A stretch of 64,000 nucleotides of DNA from Lachnospiraceae bacterium (GCA_900770345.1 CAAGKF010000394.1:1-64000), one strand, 5' to 3'. Counted from the first letter of the stretch, positions 40,866-48,668 are shown. The notes: generated from the letters alone by a model not told the origin. Numbers and translations are program-made.

Positions 40866-41384
40866 TCAGTTGTTTTCAATCGTAAGCGTGAAGCGGTCGG
40901 TTGTCTGAACTGAACCCGAAAGCTCTGTCTCCATCTTTTCGCTGTATCCGCGCCGTTTCCCTACGGTTTTCAGCAGAAAGAAGATTGCATCCTTGTCTCC
41001 TTCCCTGACAAGTTTCACCAGCTGGTTTTCGGCAAGGTCGATAATCGTTTCCTTCTGGCTTTGAAAGTAATCATTTGCTTCCGGAACCAAAGTCAGATAT
41101 TTTGCCGCTGTCATCCGGTCGATTCCGGCAAGCTGGGCAAGGGCTGTCATGATTCCGCCGCTTCTCTTGGCGCATTCGATGAATTTCTCTTTGCTGACTT
41201 TCATCCGAAAAGCACGCCCGCGCGATTGCTGATTTCCCGCAAGAAACCGACCATGTTCATCTCTCCACGGTTTCTGCTCTTCCGATCCTGTCGTTTCGGA
41301 TGTTGTCTTTTCTTTCTGAGAGTTCTTGACGGAAGAAGCCATCTTCTTCCCGGACGCAGTGGCATTTCTTTTCTGTTTGCTCAT
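40866..41384 (-). CDS. terS: Terminase small subunit
   Basis: 172 aa from the ATG at 41384. A disordered basic N terminus, then an HTH-like region (GGIMTALAQLAGIDRMTAAK) and a helical oligomerisation tail. Lies directly before the methylase and large terminase genes. DNA recognition during packaging is the expected role. Confidence 0.65.
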   Translation of the reverse strand: MSKQKRNATASGKKMASSVKNSQKEKTTSETTGSEEQKPWRDEHGRFLAGNQQSRGRAFRMKVSKEKFIECAKRSGGIMTALAQLAGIDRMTAAKYLTLVPEANDYFQSQKETIIDLAENQLVKLVREGDKDAIFFLLKTVGKRRGYSEKMETELSGSVQTTDRFTLTIENN

Positions 41385-41401
41385 AACACATAATCCCATG
41401 A

Positions 41402-41606
41402 TTACAAGTTATCGCCGGAACGGATAAACAAAGCCTCATGCAGTGTTATTTCAACGTCTCCGGTTGTTTCTCTGCCATATCCGGGATTGTCAATTAAAAC
41501 ATCTTGCAATTGAATCAGTTCATGTGTTGCGTATTCATGGTACAATACATAAACATGTTTTTCTTTCCTGTAATCCCCCCTATAGTCCCCCCTTAATGGT
41601 TTTCAT
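41402..41606 (-). pseudogene. Possible frameshifted small gene before terS
   Basis: A minus-strand frame reads YRKEKHVYVLYHEYATHELI...HEALFIRSGDNL to a stop at 41402, protein-like but without a start in frame. An ATG at 41606 (MKTIKGG) is one frame away. The two are separated by duplicated GGGGGGAYTAYA units (about 41568-41593), so an indel is possible. A late motif lies inside. Confidence 0.3.
41479..41494 (-). promoter_or_regulatory. Late motif site before terS
   Basis: Minus strand ATTGACAATCCCGG then ATATGG; core 41486-41494, 102 bp before the start at 41384. Confidence 0.6.
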
Positions 41607-41608
41607 AA

Positions 41609-41700
41609 ATTGACAATCAGAGCTGTATGAGAATAGACGGCTTCCTCCTTCCGTTGACAAGGGCCGCTCGTGACTATGGCGGCCTTTTCTCCCATAGTCA
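41609..41700 (+). promoter_or_regulatory. Pseudoknot leader of the AntA/AntB antirepressor
   Basis: Plus strand: ATTGACAATCAG (41609), GAATAGACGG, TTGACAAG. Stem 1 AAGGGCCGC (41659-41667)/GCGGCCTTT (41679-41687). The loop strand TGACTATG (41671-41678) pairs with CATAGTCA (41693-41700). Loop 1 is TCG and loop 3 is TCTCC, matching the BRO leader exactly in architecture, but all stem bases differ. The knot ends 25 bases before the ATG. Confidence 0.75.
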
Positions 41701-41725
41701 ATTCATAGTTTGAGAAAAAAACATC

Positions 41726-42373
41726 ATGAAAGAACTTGTCAGGATTGAAGAATCCGTAATCGGAACTGAAAAACGGAAAACCGTAAACGCCCGCGACCTT
41801 TGGAAGGCTCTGGGAAGCAAACGCCAGTTTGGAAACTGGATTGAAGACCGTCTTTCCGAATTCATCGAAGAACAGGATTTCACCGTTAACAATTTTGTTA
41901 ACGGGCGCGATGCAAACGGAAGATTTACCGCGAAAGATTACCTTCTGACTCTCGACGTCGCCAAACATCTGGCAATGCTGGAACGCAACGATCAGGGACG
42001 CAGAATCCGACAGTATTTCATTGAGATCGAAAAAGCGTATCGGGAAGAGTCCCGCAAAGAATACGCCGATATCGCATTGCTTCTTGAGACAATCCGACGG
42101 CAGGAACGCGAGCTTTTCGCCGCTGAACTGGAGTTGAAGGAGTGGCGCAAACTTGCCCCGTCCTGCGAGCCGGGCGAAATTTCAAAAATCACGGGAATGC
42201 CGCGTAATTTCCTGCGCCGGGTATCAGCCACCAGCAAGCCGACGAAGCATTCTTATCACCGCTTGAAAATGGCTTTGGAGGAAGCGGAAAACATTCTCCC
42301 GGGCTTCTGCGAGGCTTTGGCATCCGGACGCATCCGGGCGGCTTCCGTTCCCGTGATTGAGTTCAAGCAATAA
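41726..42373 (+). CDS. AntA/AntB-type antirepressor
   Basis: 215 aa. KTVNARDLWKALGSKRQFGN, DYLLTLDVAKHLAM and GRRIRQYFIEIEK match the AntA/AntB domain; the C terminus is a helical DNA-binding-type domain. It is on the plus strand, opposite to the late genes, with its own pseudoknot leader. Predicted to relieve repression during induction. Confidence 0.85.
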   Translation: MKELVRIEESVIGTEKRKTVNARDLWKALGSKRQFGNWIEDRLSEFIEEQDFTVNNFVNGRDANGRFTAKDYLLTLDVAKHLAMLERNDQGRRIRQYFIEIEKAYREESRKEYADIALLLETIRRQERELFAAELELKEWRKLAPSCEPGEISKITGMPRNFLRRVSATSKPTKHSYHRLKMALEEAENILPGFCEALASGRIRAASVPVIEFKQ

Positions 42374-42398
42374 ACACCCCTGGCAATAACGCAGGCAC

Positions 42399-42425
42399 AA
42401 AAAAAAGCCGGGGAAATGCCCCGGC
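42399..42425 (-). terminator. Strong terminator of the 42448 gene
   Basis: GCCGGGG and CCCCGGC form a seven-base stem with an AAATG loop, then eight T on the minus strand. It also faces the convergent antirepressor gene. Confidence 0.8.
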
Positions 42426-42447
42426 AAAATAAAAAAACTTGTTTTAA

Positions 42448-42876
42448 TCAGTCTTCCTTTTGTTCTTCCTCCTCCAGCCTCGGCGCGTCCATGATGTTCT
42501 CGACCGTTGGCTCGTAGTCCCATACGATACGGACAATACCGGAAAATTCGCGCGTAATCCCGTAAGCGGAGAATTTCCCGAACTGCTCGAACTTCTGCTC
42601 CCACTGACCGGAATCAAGCTTCACCGGCTTCTCGTCAATGACTTTCATGCTCCTGCCGCTTCCGATCTTGACAACATAATCTTTTTTGGCTGAGACAGGC
42701 AAATGCTTTAAAAGCGACCGCGCCGACCGGACGGAAGCCGCCTTTTTAGCGTTTTGCTGACTGGCTGCCTTGCAGTTGGGATCGGTTGATCTTTTAGCCC
42801 TTGCCTTAGCCAGGTTTGCAAGTTGTGCAGCTTTTAGAGCCGGTGTCACTGTACGTTTAGATTTACCTTTTGGCAT
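42448..42876 (-). CDS. Basic/acidic protein, unknown
   Basis: 142 aa. A strongly basic, Ala-rich N terminus (residues 1-55, with KARAKRSTDP and KAASQQNAKKAAS) probably contacts nucleic acid, and the C terminus is acidic (RLEEEEQKED). Single-gene unit with a promoter and terminator of its own. Function unknown. Confidence 0.55.
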   Translation of the reverse strand: MPKGKSKRTVTPALKAAQLANLAKARAKRSTDPNCKAASQQNAKKAASVRSARSLLKHLPVSAKKDYVVKIGSGRSMKVIDEKPVKLDSGQWEQKFEQFGKFSAYGITREFSGIVRIVWDYEPTVENIMDAPRLEEEEQKED

Positions 42877-42920
42877 GAATAATACCCCCTTATGTTATTT
42901 TGATAATATGGCTAAACTAT

Positions 42921-42949
42921 AACATATAGCATATTGTTGCATTTGTCAA
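42921..42949 (-). promoter_or_regulatory. Promoter of the 42448 gene
   Basis: Minus strand TTGACA followed by AATGCAACAATATGC and TATATG or, at 17 bp, TATGTT. The start TTGACAAATGC equals that of the promoter at 30316. Confidence 0.6.
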
Positions 42950-42982
42950 GCATTCAACCCCTTAAAAATCTTTTTTTCAAAC

Positions 42983-43065
42983 TTTTTTAGCCTCAAAACT
43001 AAAAAAAACGGATTTTTTTTGATTTTGGACTTGCAATGTATTATTTTAGATGTATATTAGCCTCA
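42983..43065 (+). promoter_or_regulatory. Promoter region of the 43109-45102 cargo operon
   Basis: TTTTTTAG and CTAAAAAA (42983-43006) form an inverted repeat around CCTCAAAA, close to the element at 30254. Further on, a weak TTGCAA and TATATT are 16 bp apart. Confidence 0.5.
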
Positions 43066-43108
43066 TAACAAGAACAAAAGACAAACAAAATAAAAAGGAG
43101 ACGGAAAA

Positions 43109-43387
43109 ATGGATACACTTACAGCAATCAAACTGCCGGTTATGACAGGCACCCCGAAACAGATTGCATGGGCGGAAAGTATCAGACAATCAATTGTAGA
43201 TCAGTTTTTTGCGGTTGCCGATTATGCTAGAACGCATGAGCTTACACAAGCGCAGAGAGATTTTTTCGAGTTTGGGAAGTCAGTGTTCAAAAAAATCATT
43301 AACGAAACATCCGCTAAGTTTTGGATTGATAACAGGTTTAACACTCTCAAAGATTTTGTTAATGAGGCAAAAAAGGAAAATGCATGA
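43109..43387 (+). CDS. Conserved phage/plasmid protein (QIAWAE motif)
   Basis: 92 aa. GTPKQIAWAESIR (residues 14-26) is a short motif that I know from small phage and plasmid proteins, often fused to larger domains. The rest is helical. AGGAG site; first gene of the cargo operon. Function unknown. Confidence 0.6.
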   Translation: MDTLTAIKLPVMTGTPKQIAWAESIRQSIVDQFFAVADYARTHELTQAQRDFFEFGKSVFKKIINETSAKFWIDNRFNTLKDFVNEAKKENA

Positions 43388-43431
43388 ACAACCACGCCGG
43401 AGAAACCCCGGCATAACATGGAGAAAGAAAA

Positions 43432-43764
43432 ATGATGAAAGAAGAATTTGAACAGTTAGCGATGAGGGGACACGGAACGATCACTGCCATGCTGTATGAC
43501 GCAATCGAAAGCTATTACATCTCGGACAGCTACTATCATCAGCAGTTCGGCGGACAGAATGAGAATAAGTTTTCGTTCGTAAAACGTGTCTTCGGCGGCA
43601 AAGTGAATACTCCGAAAAGCATCATGAAGAAGATCACTTCCGAAGCCATCCGAGCAAACCGCTGGTGCTTGCGGAATCACAACCTGACAGAGCAAGAACT
43701 AAAGCAGATGGACGAAAGACTTACGGATCATTATCAATTCCTTGCGACATGCAACTATCTTTAA
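43432..43764 (+). CDS. Hypothetical cargo protein
   Basis: 110 aa, helical, with no recognised motif; ends NLTEQELKQMDERLTDHYQF. GGAGA site; second gene of the cargo operon. Confidence 0.55.
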   Translation: MMKEEFEQLAMRGHGTITAMLYDAIESYYISDSYYHQQFGGQNENKFSFVKRVFGGKVNTPKSIMKKITSEAIRANRWCLRNHNLTEQELKQMDERLTDHYQFLATCNYL

Positions 43765-43900
43765 CAACCCCGCCGGGGCGGTAAAACCCCGGTACTTAAC
43801 ACTAATCAAATTATAAGAAGTTACCAAAATGACAAGCCTTGCATTATGTTATTTAAATATTATATTAACTAAAAAAGGCAACAAAATAAAGAGGTGAATC

Positions 43901-44485
43901 ATGATTACAATCAAATTTATGGATGATAGAAAGTCGATTGAGATAGACGCTGAAACAATTGTCGAAGCATTAGAAACGGCGCTCTCTGATGGTGTTGACT
44001 TACGCCATGTAGACTTGCGCGGGGCTTGCTTGACCGGTGTTGACTTGCGCGATGCCTGCTTGCGCGGGGCTTGCTTGACCGATGCTGACGTTAGCTATGC
44101 TGAGTTGATCGGGGCTGATTTGACCGGTGCTGAGTTGACCCGTGCTGATTTGACCGGTACTGATTTGACCGATGCCTGCTTGACCGATGCTTGCTTGCGC
44201 CATGCTTGCTTGCGCCGTGCTTGCTTGACCCGTACTGATTTGACCGGTACTGATTTGACCGATGCCTGCTTGACCGATGCTTGCTTGATCAATGCTGATC
44301 TGCTCGGGGCCTGCTTGACCGATGCTGACGTTAGCTATGCTGATTTGACCGGTGCTGATTTAACCCGTGCTGATTTGACCGGTGCTGATTTGACCCATGC
44401 TGATTTGAGCGGTGCCCGCTTGACCGATGCTTGCTTGATCGATGCTTGCTTGATCGATGCCTGCTTGACCGGTGCAATTCGATAA
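43901..44485 (+). CDS. Pentapeptide-repeat protein
   Basis: 194 aa. After a 25-residue N terminus the rest is A(D/C)LxG-type pentapeptides (GADLTGAELTRADLTG and so on), forming a right-handed quadrilateral beta-helix. Such proteins can mimic DNA and protect gyrase. The DNA repeats are recent: a block of about 70 residues appears twice with few changes (LTDADVSYA starts both). AGGTG site. Confidence 0.85.
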   Translation: MITIKFMDDRKSIEIDAETIVEALETALSDGVDLRHVDLRGACLTGVDLRDACLRGACLTDADVSYAELIGADLTGAELTRADLTGTDLTDACLTDACLRHACLRRACLTRTDLTGTDLTDACLTDACLINADLLGACLTDADVSYADLTGADLTRADLTGADLTHADLSGARLTDACLIDACLIDACLTGAIR

Positions 44486-44503
44486 ATAGAGTGGAAACGA
44501 AAA

Positions 44504-44704
44504 ATGAAACAGAACCGCGTAATCTTGGGAATAATCGTAAACGGAGAGCTTTACAGAGGAGGCGCTGCCGCATCGCTGGCCGCATACGAAATTAATAGAA
44601 TTTCAGGAAAGCATGTGACATATAGCAAGGATATCCAGAACCGCCTTGATAAAACAGGCCATGCAACTATTCACGGATGTAACGTAAGTTACTATTACCT
44701 GTGA
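44504..44704 (+). CDS. Hypothetical cargo protein
   Basis: 66 aa, soluble, with the N terminus MKQNRVILGIIVNGELYRGG. Only 18 bp after the pentapeptide gene. No family recognised. Confidence 0.5.
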   Translation: MKQNRVILGIIVNGELYRGGAAASLAAYEINRISGKHVTYSKDIQNRLDKTGHATIHGCNVSYYYL

Positions 44705-44742
44705 GCAAAACTATATTATAACAATCACAAGGAGAACAAATT

Positions 44743-45102
44743 ATGCGTTGTCTTATCATTCGCGCCCCGTTTGCAGGGGAAATAGTCGACGGAGAAAAGC
44801 CCGTGGAATTTCGGAAGCGTCATACCCGAATACGTGAGAGGATCGGCATTATCGAGGCAGGAACAGGAACGGTAATCGGCGAGTGTGATCTTGTAGACTC
44901 AATAGACAGAAGCGATTATGATGATGATTACTGCGTCGGCTGGGTCTGCTTGCGCCCCTTGAGATATGCAGAGCCCAAGCCCTACATACACCCAAACGGC
45001 GCTCAGCAGTGGGTTAACGTGCCGATAGAGCCGGAACAGGCTTACAGCTCTAAAATAACAGCAAAACAATACGATAACGCATATAATTATACGGATTGTT
45101 AA
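44743..45102 (+). CDS. ASCH-domain protein
   Basis: 119 aa. IIRAPFAGEIVDGEKPVEFR, TRIRERIGIIEAG and GTVIGECDLVD match the ASCH (PUA-like) fold, which binds modified nucleosides or RNA. Last gene of the cargo operon, followed by a terminator. A role in recognising modified nucleic acid is possible. Confidence 0.75.
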   Translation: MRCLIIRAPFAGEIVDGEKPVEFRKRHTRIRERIGIIEAGTGTVIGECDLVDSIDRSDYDDDYCVGWVCLRPLRYAEPKPYIHPNGAQQWVNVPIEPEQAYSSKITAKQYDNAYNYTDC

Positions 45103-45133
45103 GGGTAGTAAGGCCGCGAATCTGCAATAAGTA

Positions 45134-45186
45134 GCGTCTTTGGTTGTTACTGATTTTTAGTCGGTCTTCCAAAGGCGTCTTTTTTT
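45134..45186 (+). terminator. Terminator of the 43109-45102 cargo operon
   Basis: GCGTCTTTGG (45134-45143) pairs with CCAAAGGCGT (45169-45178, with G-U pairs), then seven T. The right part overlaps the end of the convergent ParB-like gene. Confidence 0.6.
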
Positions 45187-45914
45187 GTTGTTTCAAGTTT
45201 TAAGCCTAATTTTTCCGCCAGTTCCTCCCCTGATATGTATTTCTCTTTTGCGTTTAATTGAAATCCGGTGATAAATTTATTCATGTTTTCAGGCGTATCA
45301 AAAACGATAACCCGGTAATAATCTTCGTTTTCAAGATTTTTATATTTCGCCATTGCGTCTTTACGCTTCTTCTTCATCTCGTTGATTTTTTCAACATCAG
45401 ACTGAACTTCTTCAGGCAGATCATAACCGTTGATTTTTGAAAGCTCAGTTTCGTTGAACATGATTTCAATATCCGCCTGGGTGAATCCGACGTCTGCAAA
45501 CTCGACCCCGTCATCAATAAATAAATCCGCAAGTTTACTGTAATCGAAAACTCCTTGCATATTTGGATTATTCAGGCGGATATTCAATTTGCGTTCCATT
45601 TTGTCATCAACGTCAATAGCCAGAACATCGAGTTCATAATCTTTTGTCTTCATGAGTTCATCAAGTACGGATAATCTTTGATGACCCCCTACAACGTTTC
45701 CAGTGCGCTGATTCCACACAATCGCATTCGCCAGCCCTTCCTTTACGCTTTTTTTTAGCTTTTTCCGGCTTTCATCATCTATTTCTCGCGGGTTATATTC
45801 CGCCTCATGCAGTTGTGACCTATGGACACGTTGCGGTGTAAATATTTGATATTTGCATAGTTTATTAACTTGTTCAGCTGTTTCGTTAAACTCATTTTTT
45901 TTATTGTTGGACAT
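45147..45914 (-). CDS. ParB-like nuclease-domain protein (IbrB-like)
   Basis: 255 aa from the ATG at 45914 (AGGAGAGG upstream). Residues 30-110 form a ParB N-terminal domain (NPREI then VVGGHQRLSVL). With the overlapping PP-loop gene it forms a pair like IbrB/IbrA. Such pairs occur in phages and islands; the molecular job is unclear, but a sulfur-based or other nucleic-acid modification has been proposed for PP-loop enzymes. Confidence 0.7.
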   Translation of the reverse strand: MSNNKKNEFNETAEQVNKLCKYQIFTPQRVHRSQLHEAEYNPREIDDESRKKLKKSVKEGLANAIVWNQRTGNVVGGHQRLSVLDELMKTKDYELDVLAIDVDDKMERKLNIRLNNPNMQGVFDYSKLADLFIDDGVEFADVGFTQADIEIMFNETELSKINGYDLPEEVQSDVEKINEMKKKRKDAMAKYKNLENEDYYRVIVFDTPENMNKFITGFQLNAKEKYISGEELAEKLGLKLETTKKDAFGRPTKNQ

Positions 45915-46590
45915 AAGAACCTCTCCTGTATTGAAAAACATCACGCGCGTGAATAACATTTGCCAACGGGAATTTATTTTCGACCTTTGCCCAGTCATCC
46001 GGGTAATAGGATTGAAGCATTATTTGAGCATCAGGAAAAAAAGGACAGCTTAAGCTTCGTTCGGAAAACTGATATTCTGTAGGCGGCAATATCTTGTTGA
46101 GTTTCAGATATTGAAAAACTTTACTGCTGTTCCAAAACGCCAGCGGAAATAGTTTTGAATGCTTATAATCCACCCCTCCGTGCTCATTTATCATTGCTTG
46201 TCTTTCTATGCTTTCATACGCCATCATCCCGTATGCAATCCAGTTACATTGAAAAAAATCACGGACATAATTTTCAATATCAGAAAAATATATTTTAGGC
46301 ACACGGGAAAGCTCAATGCTTTTGTGCATATATTTTTGCTCTTTATAAATATCACTCAGCTCAAAATGCGGAACATGCAGAATTTTTACCCTATAACGGT
46401 TTTCAATATACCGGAAATAATTGTCCTGAAGAGTGCAATGATCCACATAATACATATAGAATACATATACCGTTCTGAAATACTTTTTGCACAAATCAAG
46501 AAGACAGACGCTATCTTTTCCGCCGCTGAAACCTACAATGATTTTTTGAGTTTCGCACTGTCCTTTTTTTATGACATCATACAAATCCAT
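45901..46590 (-). CDS. PAPS reductase-like PP-loop protein (IbrA-like)
   Basis: 229 aa. The PP-loop SGGKDS (about residues 22-27) binds ATP, and Cys residues near the C terminus (ERSLSCPFF) could serve in sulfur handling. Overlaps the ParB-like gene by 14 bp. A second, longer PP-loop enzyme is at 50586. The pair may modify DNA or RNA of phage or host. Confidence 0.75.
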   Translation of the reverse strand: MDLYDVIKKGQCETQKIIVGFSGGKDSVCLLDLCKKYFRTVYVFYMYYVDHCTLQDNYFRYIENRYRVKILHVPHFELSDIYKEQKYMHKSIELSRVPKIYFSDIENYVRDFFQCNWIAYGMMAYESIERQAMINEHGGVDYKHSKLFPLAFWNSSKVFQYLKLNKILPPTEYQFSERSLSCPFFPDAQIMLQSYYPDDWAKVENKFPLANVIHARDVFQYRRGSYVQQ

Positions 46591-46619
46591 AAGAACCTTA
46601 TATATAATTCAAACTTTAA

Positions 46620-46649
46620 TAACAAAAGAGCTTTAAAGCTCTTTTGTTA
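46620..46649. terminator. 30-bp perfect palindrome, terminator-like
   Basis: AACAAAAGAGCTTT followed by its exact complement, with one more pair outside. On the minus strand it can fold into an 11-bp hairpin with a T-rich end, just after the small basic gene stop. Confidence 0.6.
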
Positions 46650-46656
46650 ATTGATC

Positions 46657-46773
46657 TCAAAGCGTCAATGCATACATCACGCGTCCATATTCTCTCTCAC
46701 GTCTTGTCTGCCACGCTTTCCGGGCAGCTCTACGCCTTGCCGCTCTTTTTGCTTTTGCTTTTTCACTCGCCAT
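46657..46773 (-). CDS. Very small basic protein
   Basis: 38 aa, rich in Lys, Arg and Ala (MASEKAKAKRAARRA, then WQTRREREYGRV). AGGAGA lies six bases before the ATG. A late motif lies 57 bp upstream and a palindromic terminator follows, so this is a self-contained unit. Perhaps a nucleic-acid-binding or transcription-modulating peptide. Confidence 0.55.
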   Translation of the reverse strand: MASEKAKAKRAARRRAARKAWQTRREREYGRVMYALTL

Positions 46774-46821
46774 AATTATCTCCTGTTTTTTGCCATCATC
46801 ACCATGATAACGGCTTATACT

Positions 46822-46838
46822 TACCCAGGATTGTCAAT
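46822..46838 (-). promoter_or_regulatory. Late motif site before the small basic gene
   Basis: Minus strand ATTGACAATCCTGGG then TAAGTATAAG; core 46830-46838. It is the first such site after the regulator gene at 46981. Confidence 0.6.
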
Positions 46839-46980
46839 TTGAGAATAGGCTGCATTCGGAAATATTCATGCAGAAACGGCGGTTTGTTCTTGTCTTTTGC
46901 TCAATGAAGGGAAAAAATATTGACGCATCGTGTATCTTTGAACGTAGAAAAAAAAATCTGAAAAAAATACAATTTTTCTT

Positions 46981-47694
46981 TCAAAAGGAATTTTCATTGT
47001 CCCATTTTTTAACCTGTTTACGCTCGTTTTTTGTCCCATTTTTGCGTTCAGGATTCAAACGCAGCTTTGCTCTTATTCTTTGCAGAATTCTTCCCGCCTT
47101 GCTTTTGGAAACCCCCATCTGTATGGCAATACTGCGGATCGTGCAGCCGTCTTCATATTTCAAACGGTAAAACTGGAATTCCTGCGGTGTCAGCTTCTTG
47201 AAACTGGAGTCTTTCAATACCCGGTTCCCGATGCCGAGTTCATTTTGAATTCCTGTATGGATTGCCTGCCGGGTAACGCCGAGATACTCCGCGACATCGG
47301 ATAAACTCTTACAACCGGACAATCTCAAAGCAAGCGCACGTGCTGTCCGGGGCTTTTCCGCTCCAAGTATGAGACATGAAACCGCTAATTTAAGATTTAC
47401 TCCTGAAACTTCAATTTCTTGCCCGTCTTTCTTAAAATAAAATGCTTTTTCATCTTCATCAAGGACAAGATCGTTTTCACCATAGACATTGCCAAGTTCT
47501 TCATTTAATGGAGCCGTTGATTTGGCAAAATGCTTGATTCCGCTTTTTTCTGTATGGTTGAGAATTCCATAAATTCTACATGACTCGTCAAACTCGCAAT
47601 CGGGGCAACGTCTTCCTATTTTTCTTTTCCCGAAACATTCAGGACACCCGGAACTGATTGCTTTTGAGTCTTTTTTCTCCGTAAATTCACTCAT
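46981..47694 (-). CDS. Sigma-region-4-like transcription regulator
   Basis: 237 aa. An N-terminal zinc-finger-like Cys set (CPEC, CPDC), a first HTH (SLSDVAEYLGVTRQAIHTGI) and a C-terminal sigma70 region-4-like HTH (LTPQEFQFYRLKYEDGCTIR then SIAIQMGVSKSKAG). Phage late activators such as ArpU/RinA types look like this. It lies beyond the early-operon terminator and just before the first late site, so it is the best candidate for the late gene activator. Confidence 0.7.
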   Translation of the reverse strand: MSEFTEKKDSKAISSGCPECFGKRKIGRRCPDCEFDESCRIYGILNHTEKSGIKHFAKSTAPLNEELGNVYGENDLVLDEDEKAFYFKKDGQEIEVSGVNLKLAVSCLILGAEKPRTARALALRLSGCKSLSDVAEYLGVTRQAIHTGIQNELGIGNRVLKDSSFKKLTPQEFQFYRLKYEDGCTIRSIAIQMGVSKSKAGRILQRIRAKLRLNPERKNGTKNERKQVKKWDNENSF

Positions 47695-47709
47695 AACCCC
47701 TCTCTTTCC

Positions 47710-47767
47710 CTTGAAGATTCAATATTTGGTGATATTTGTATCCTTGGTTTCAGAGATGATCTTCAAG
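47710..47767. repeat. Inverted repeat before the regulator gene
   Basis: CTTGAAGAT and ATCTTCAAG are perfect complements 40 bases apart, near the expected promoter of the regulator. Confidence 0.4.
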
Positions 47768-47786
47768 TTTTGAGAGGATGAAATCA

Positions 47787-47818
47787 TAAAAAAGCCGGAA
47801 TTGCGGGTTCCGGCTTTT
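47787..47818. terminator. Terminator at the end of the early operon
   Basis: AAAGCCGGAA and TTCCGGCTTT form a ten-base stem with a seven-base loop and T-runs on both strands. It lies after the SSB gene. Confidence 0.8.
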
Positions 47819-47878
47819 GCTTTTCACCGCCTCATACAGAAGCGGATTTTGTCAACTTGTAAATTTTGGCAACTTATA

Positions 47879-48271
47879 TTATGGACAATCCTCCCGGCTG
47901 TATCTGTGATCTCCTTCGTATCTTGCTCCGGCTGTCCTGTGTCCGTTTCCTTCAGGCTGATCCAGGAATTTTATATTCTGAACATAAATCCGTGTTTTGC
48001 TCCGAGTTTCACCGGTTTTTCTGTCCTGCCATTGCTCATTCTTAAGGAAACCCTCAACCAGAACGGAGGAACCTTTTCCGGTGAATCGCGGGATAACCTC
48101 CGCCGTTTTACCGAAACATACGCATTCCCCGAAGTAAGTATCGGGCTTCTCGCGTGTCCCCTGATTGACCGCGATCCCGAAGGAACATATTGCCGTCTGA
48201 TTGTTTGTATACCGGATTTCCGGATTCCTGGTCAGATTCCCCATCAGAAAAACCTTGTTATAGCTTGCCAT
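47879..48271 (-). CDS. ssb: Single-stranded DNA-binding protein
   Basis: 130 aa. The OB fold is clear (NKVFLMGNLTRNPEIRYT, FGECVCFGKTAEVIPRF, GSSVLVEGFLKNEQW). The C terminus ends EDCP, not the DDDIPF tip used by bacterial SSB to recruit partners, so it may be selective for phage proteins. Last gene of the early operon. Confidence 0.9.
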   Translation of the reverse strand: MASYNKVFLMGNLTRNPEIRYTNNQTAICSFGIAVNQGTREKPDTYFGECVCFGKTAEVIPRFTGKGSSVLVEGFLKNEQWQDRKTGETRSKTRIYVQNIKFLDQPEGNGHRTAGARYEGDHRYSREDCP

Positions 48272-48668
48272 TGGATTGCGTTCCTTTCAATTTCAGATAA
48301 AGCTCCAATGCACTTCCGGCATCAGTCGGATAACTGTAACATTTGCCCTTAGATATAATATGCATATCAGTAAAATCAGTATTTGGAAGTTCGCAAATCG
48401 CATCAAAAATCTCTTCTAAAGTCGGTGCCGGAAAACAATACTCAGGATGGTTTCTGGAAAAAACAACTATCCGAGCCGTATCCATAACCGCTTCTTTAGG
48501 TAAATGTTCAAGGAGTTCAGATAACCTAAATCTGAACTCCTTGAACTCTTCTTTAATATATTCTATTTCATCCCACCGAAACACTGTATTCTGAAATGCA
48601 TCAGCTGGTATTTTTCTGCATGCTTCAAAATCAGGAACAATATCCTCAATTTCTCGTAATTTTTCCAT
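48258..48668 (-). CDS. Hypothetical early protein
   Basis: 136 aa from the ATG at 48668, which overlaps the TAA of the upstream 28-codon gene (TAATG); GGAGGGTG upstream. Acidic and helical, no known motif. The end overlaps the SSB start by 14 bp. Confidence 0.6.
   Translation of the reverse strand: MEKLREIEDIVPDFEACRKIPADAFQNTVFRWDEIEYIKEEFKEFRFRLSELLEHLPKEAVMDTARIVVFSRNHPEYCFPAPTLEEIFDAICELPNTDFTDMHIISKGKCYSYPTDAGSALELYLKLKGTQSNGKL

Noticed and set aside
10750..46838. Late motif as ordinary sigma70 -35 boxes
   Set aside because: At 29945 and 38489 the start codon is about 36 bases from TTGACA, which would place the transcript start at the ATG and remove the ribosome site.
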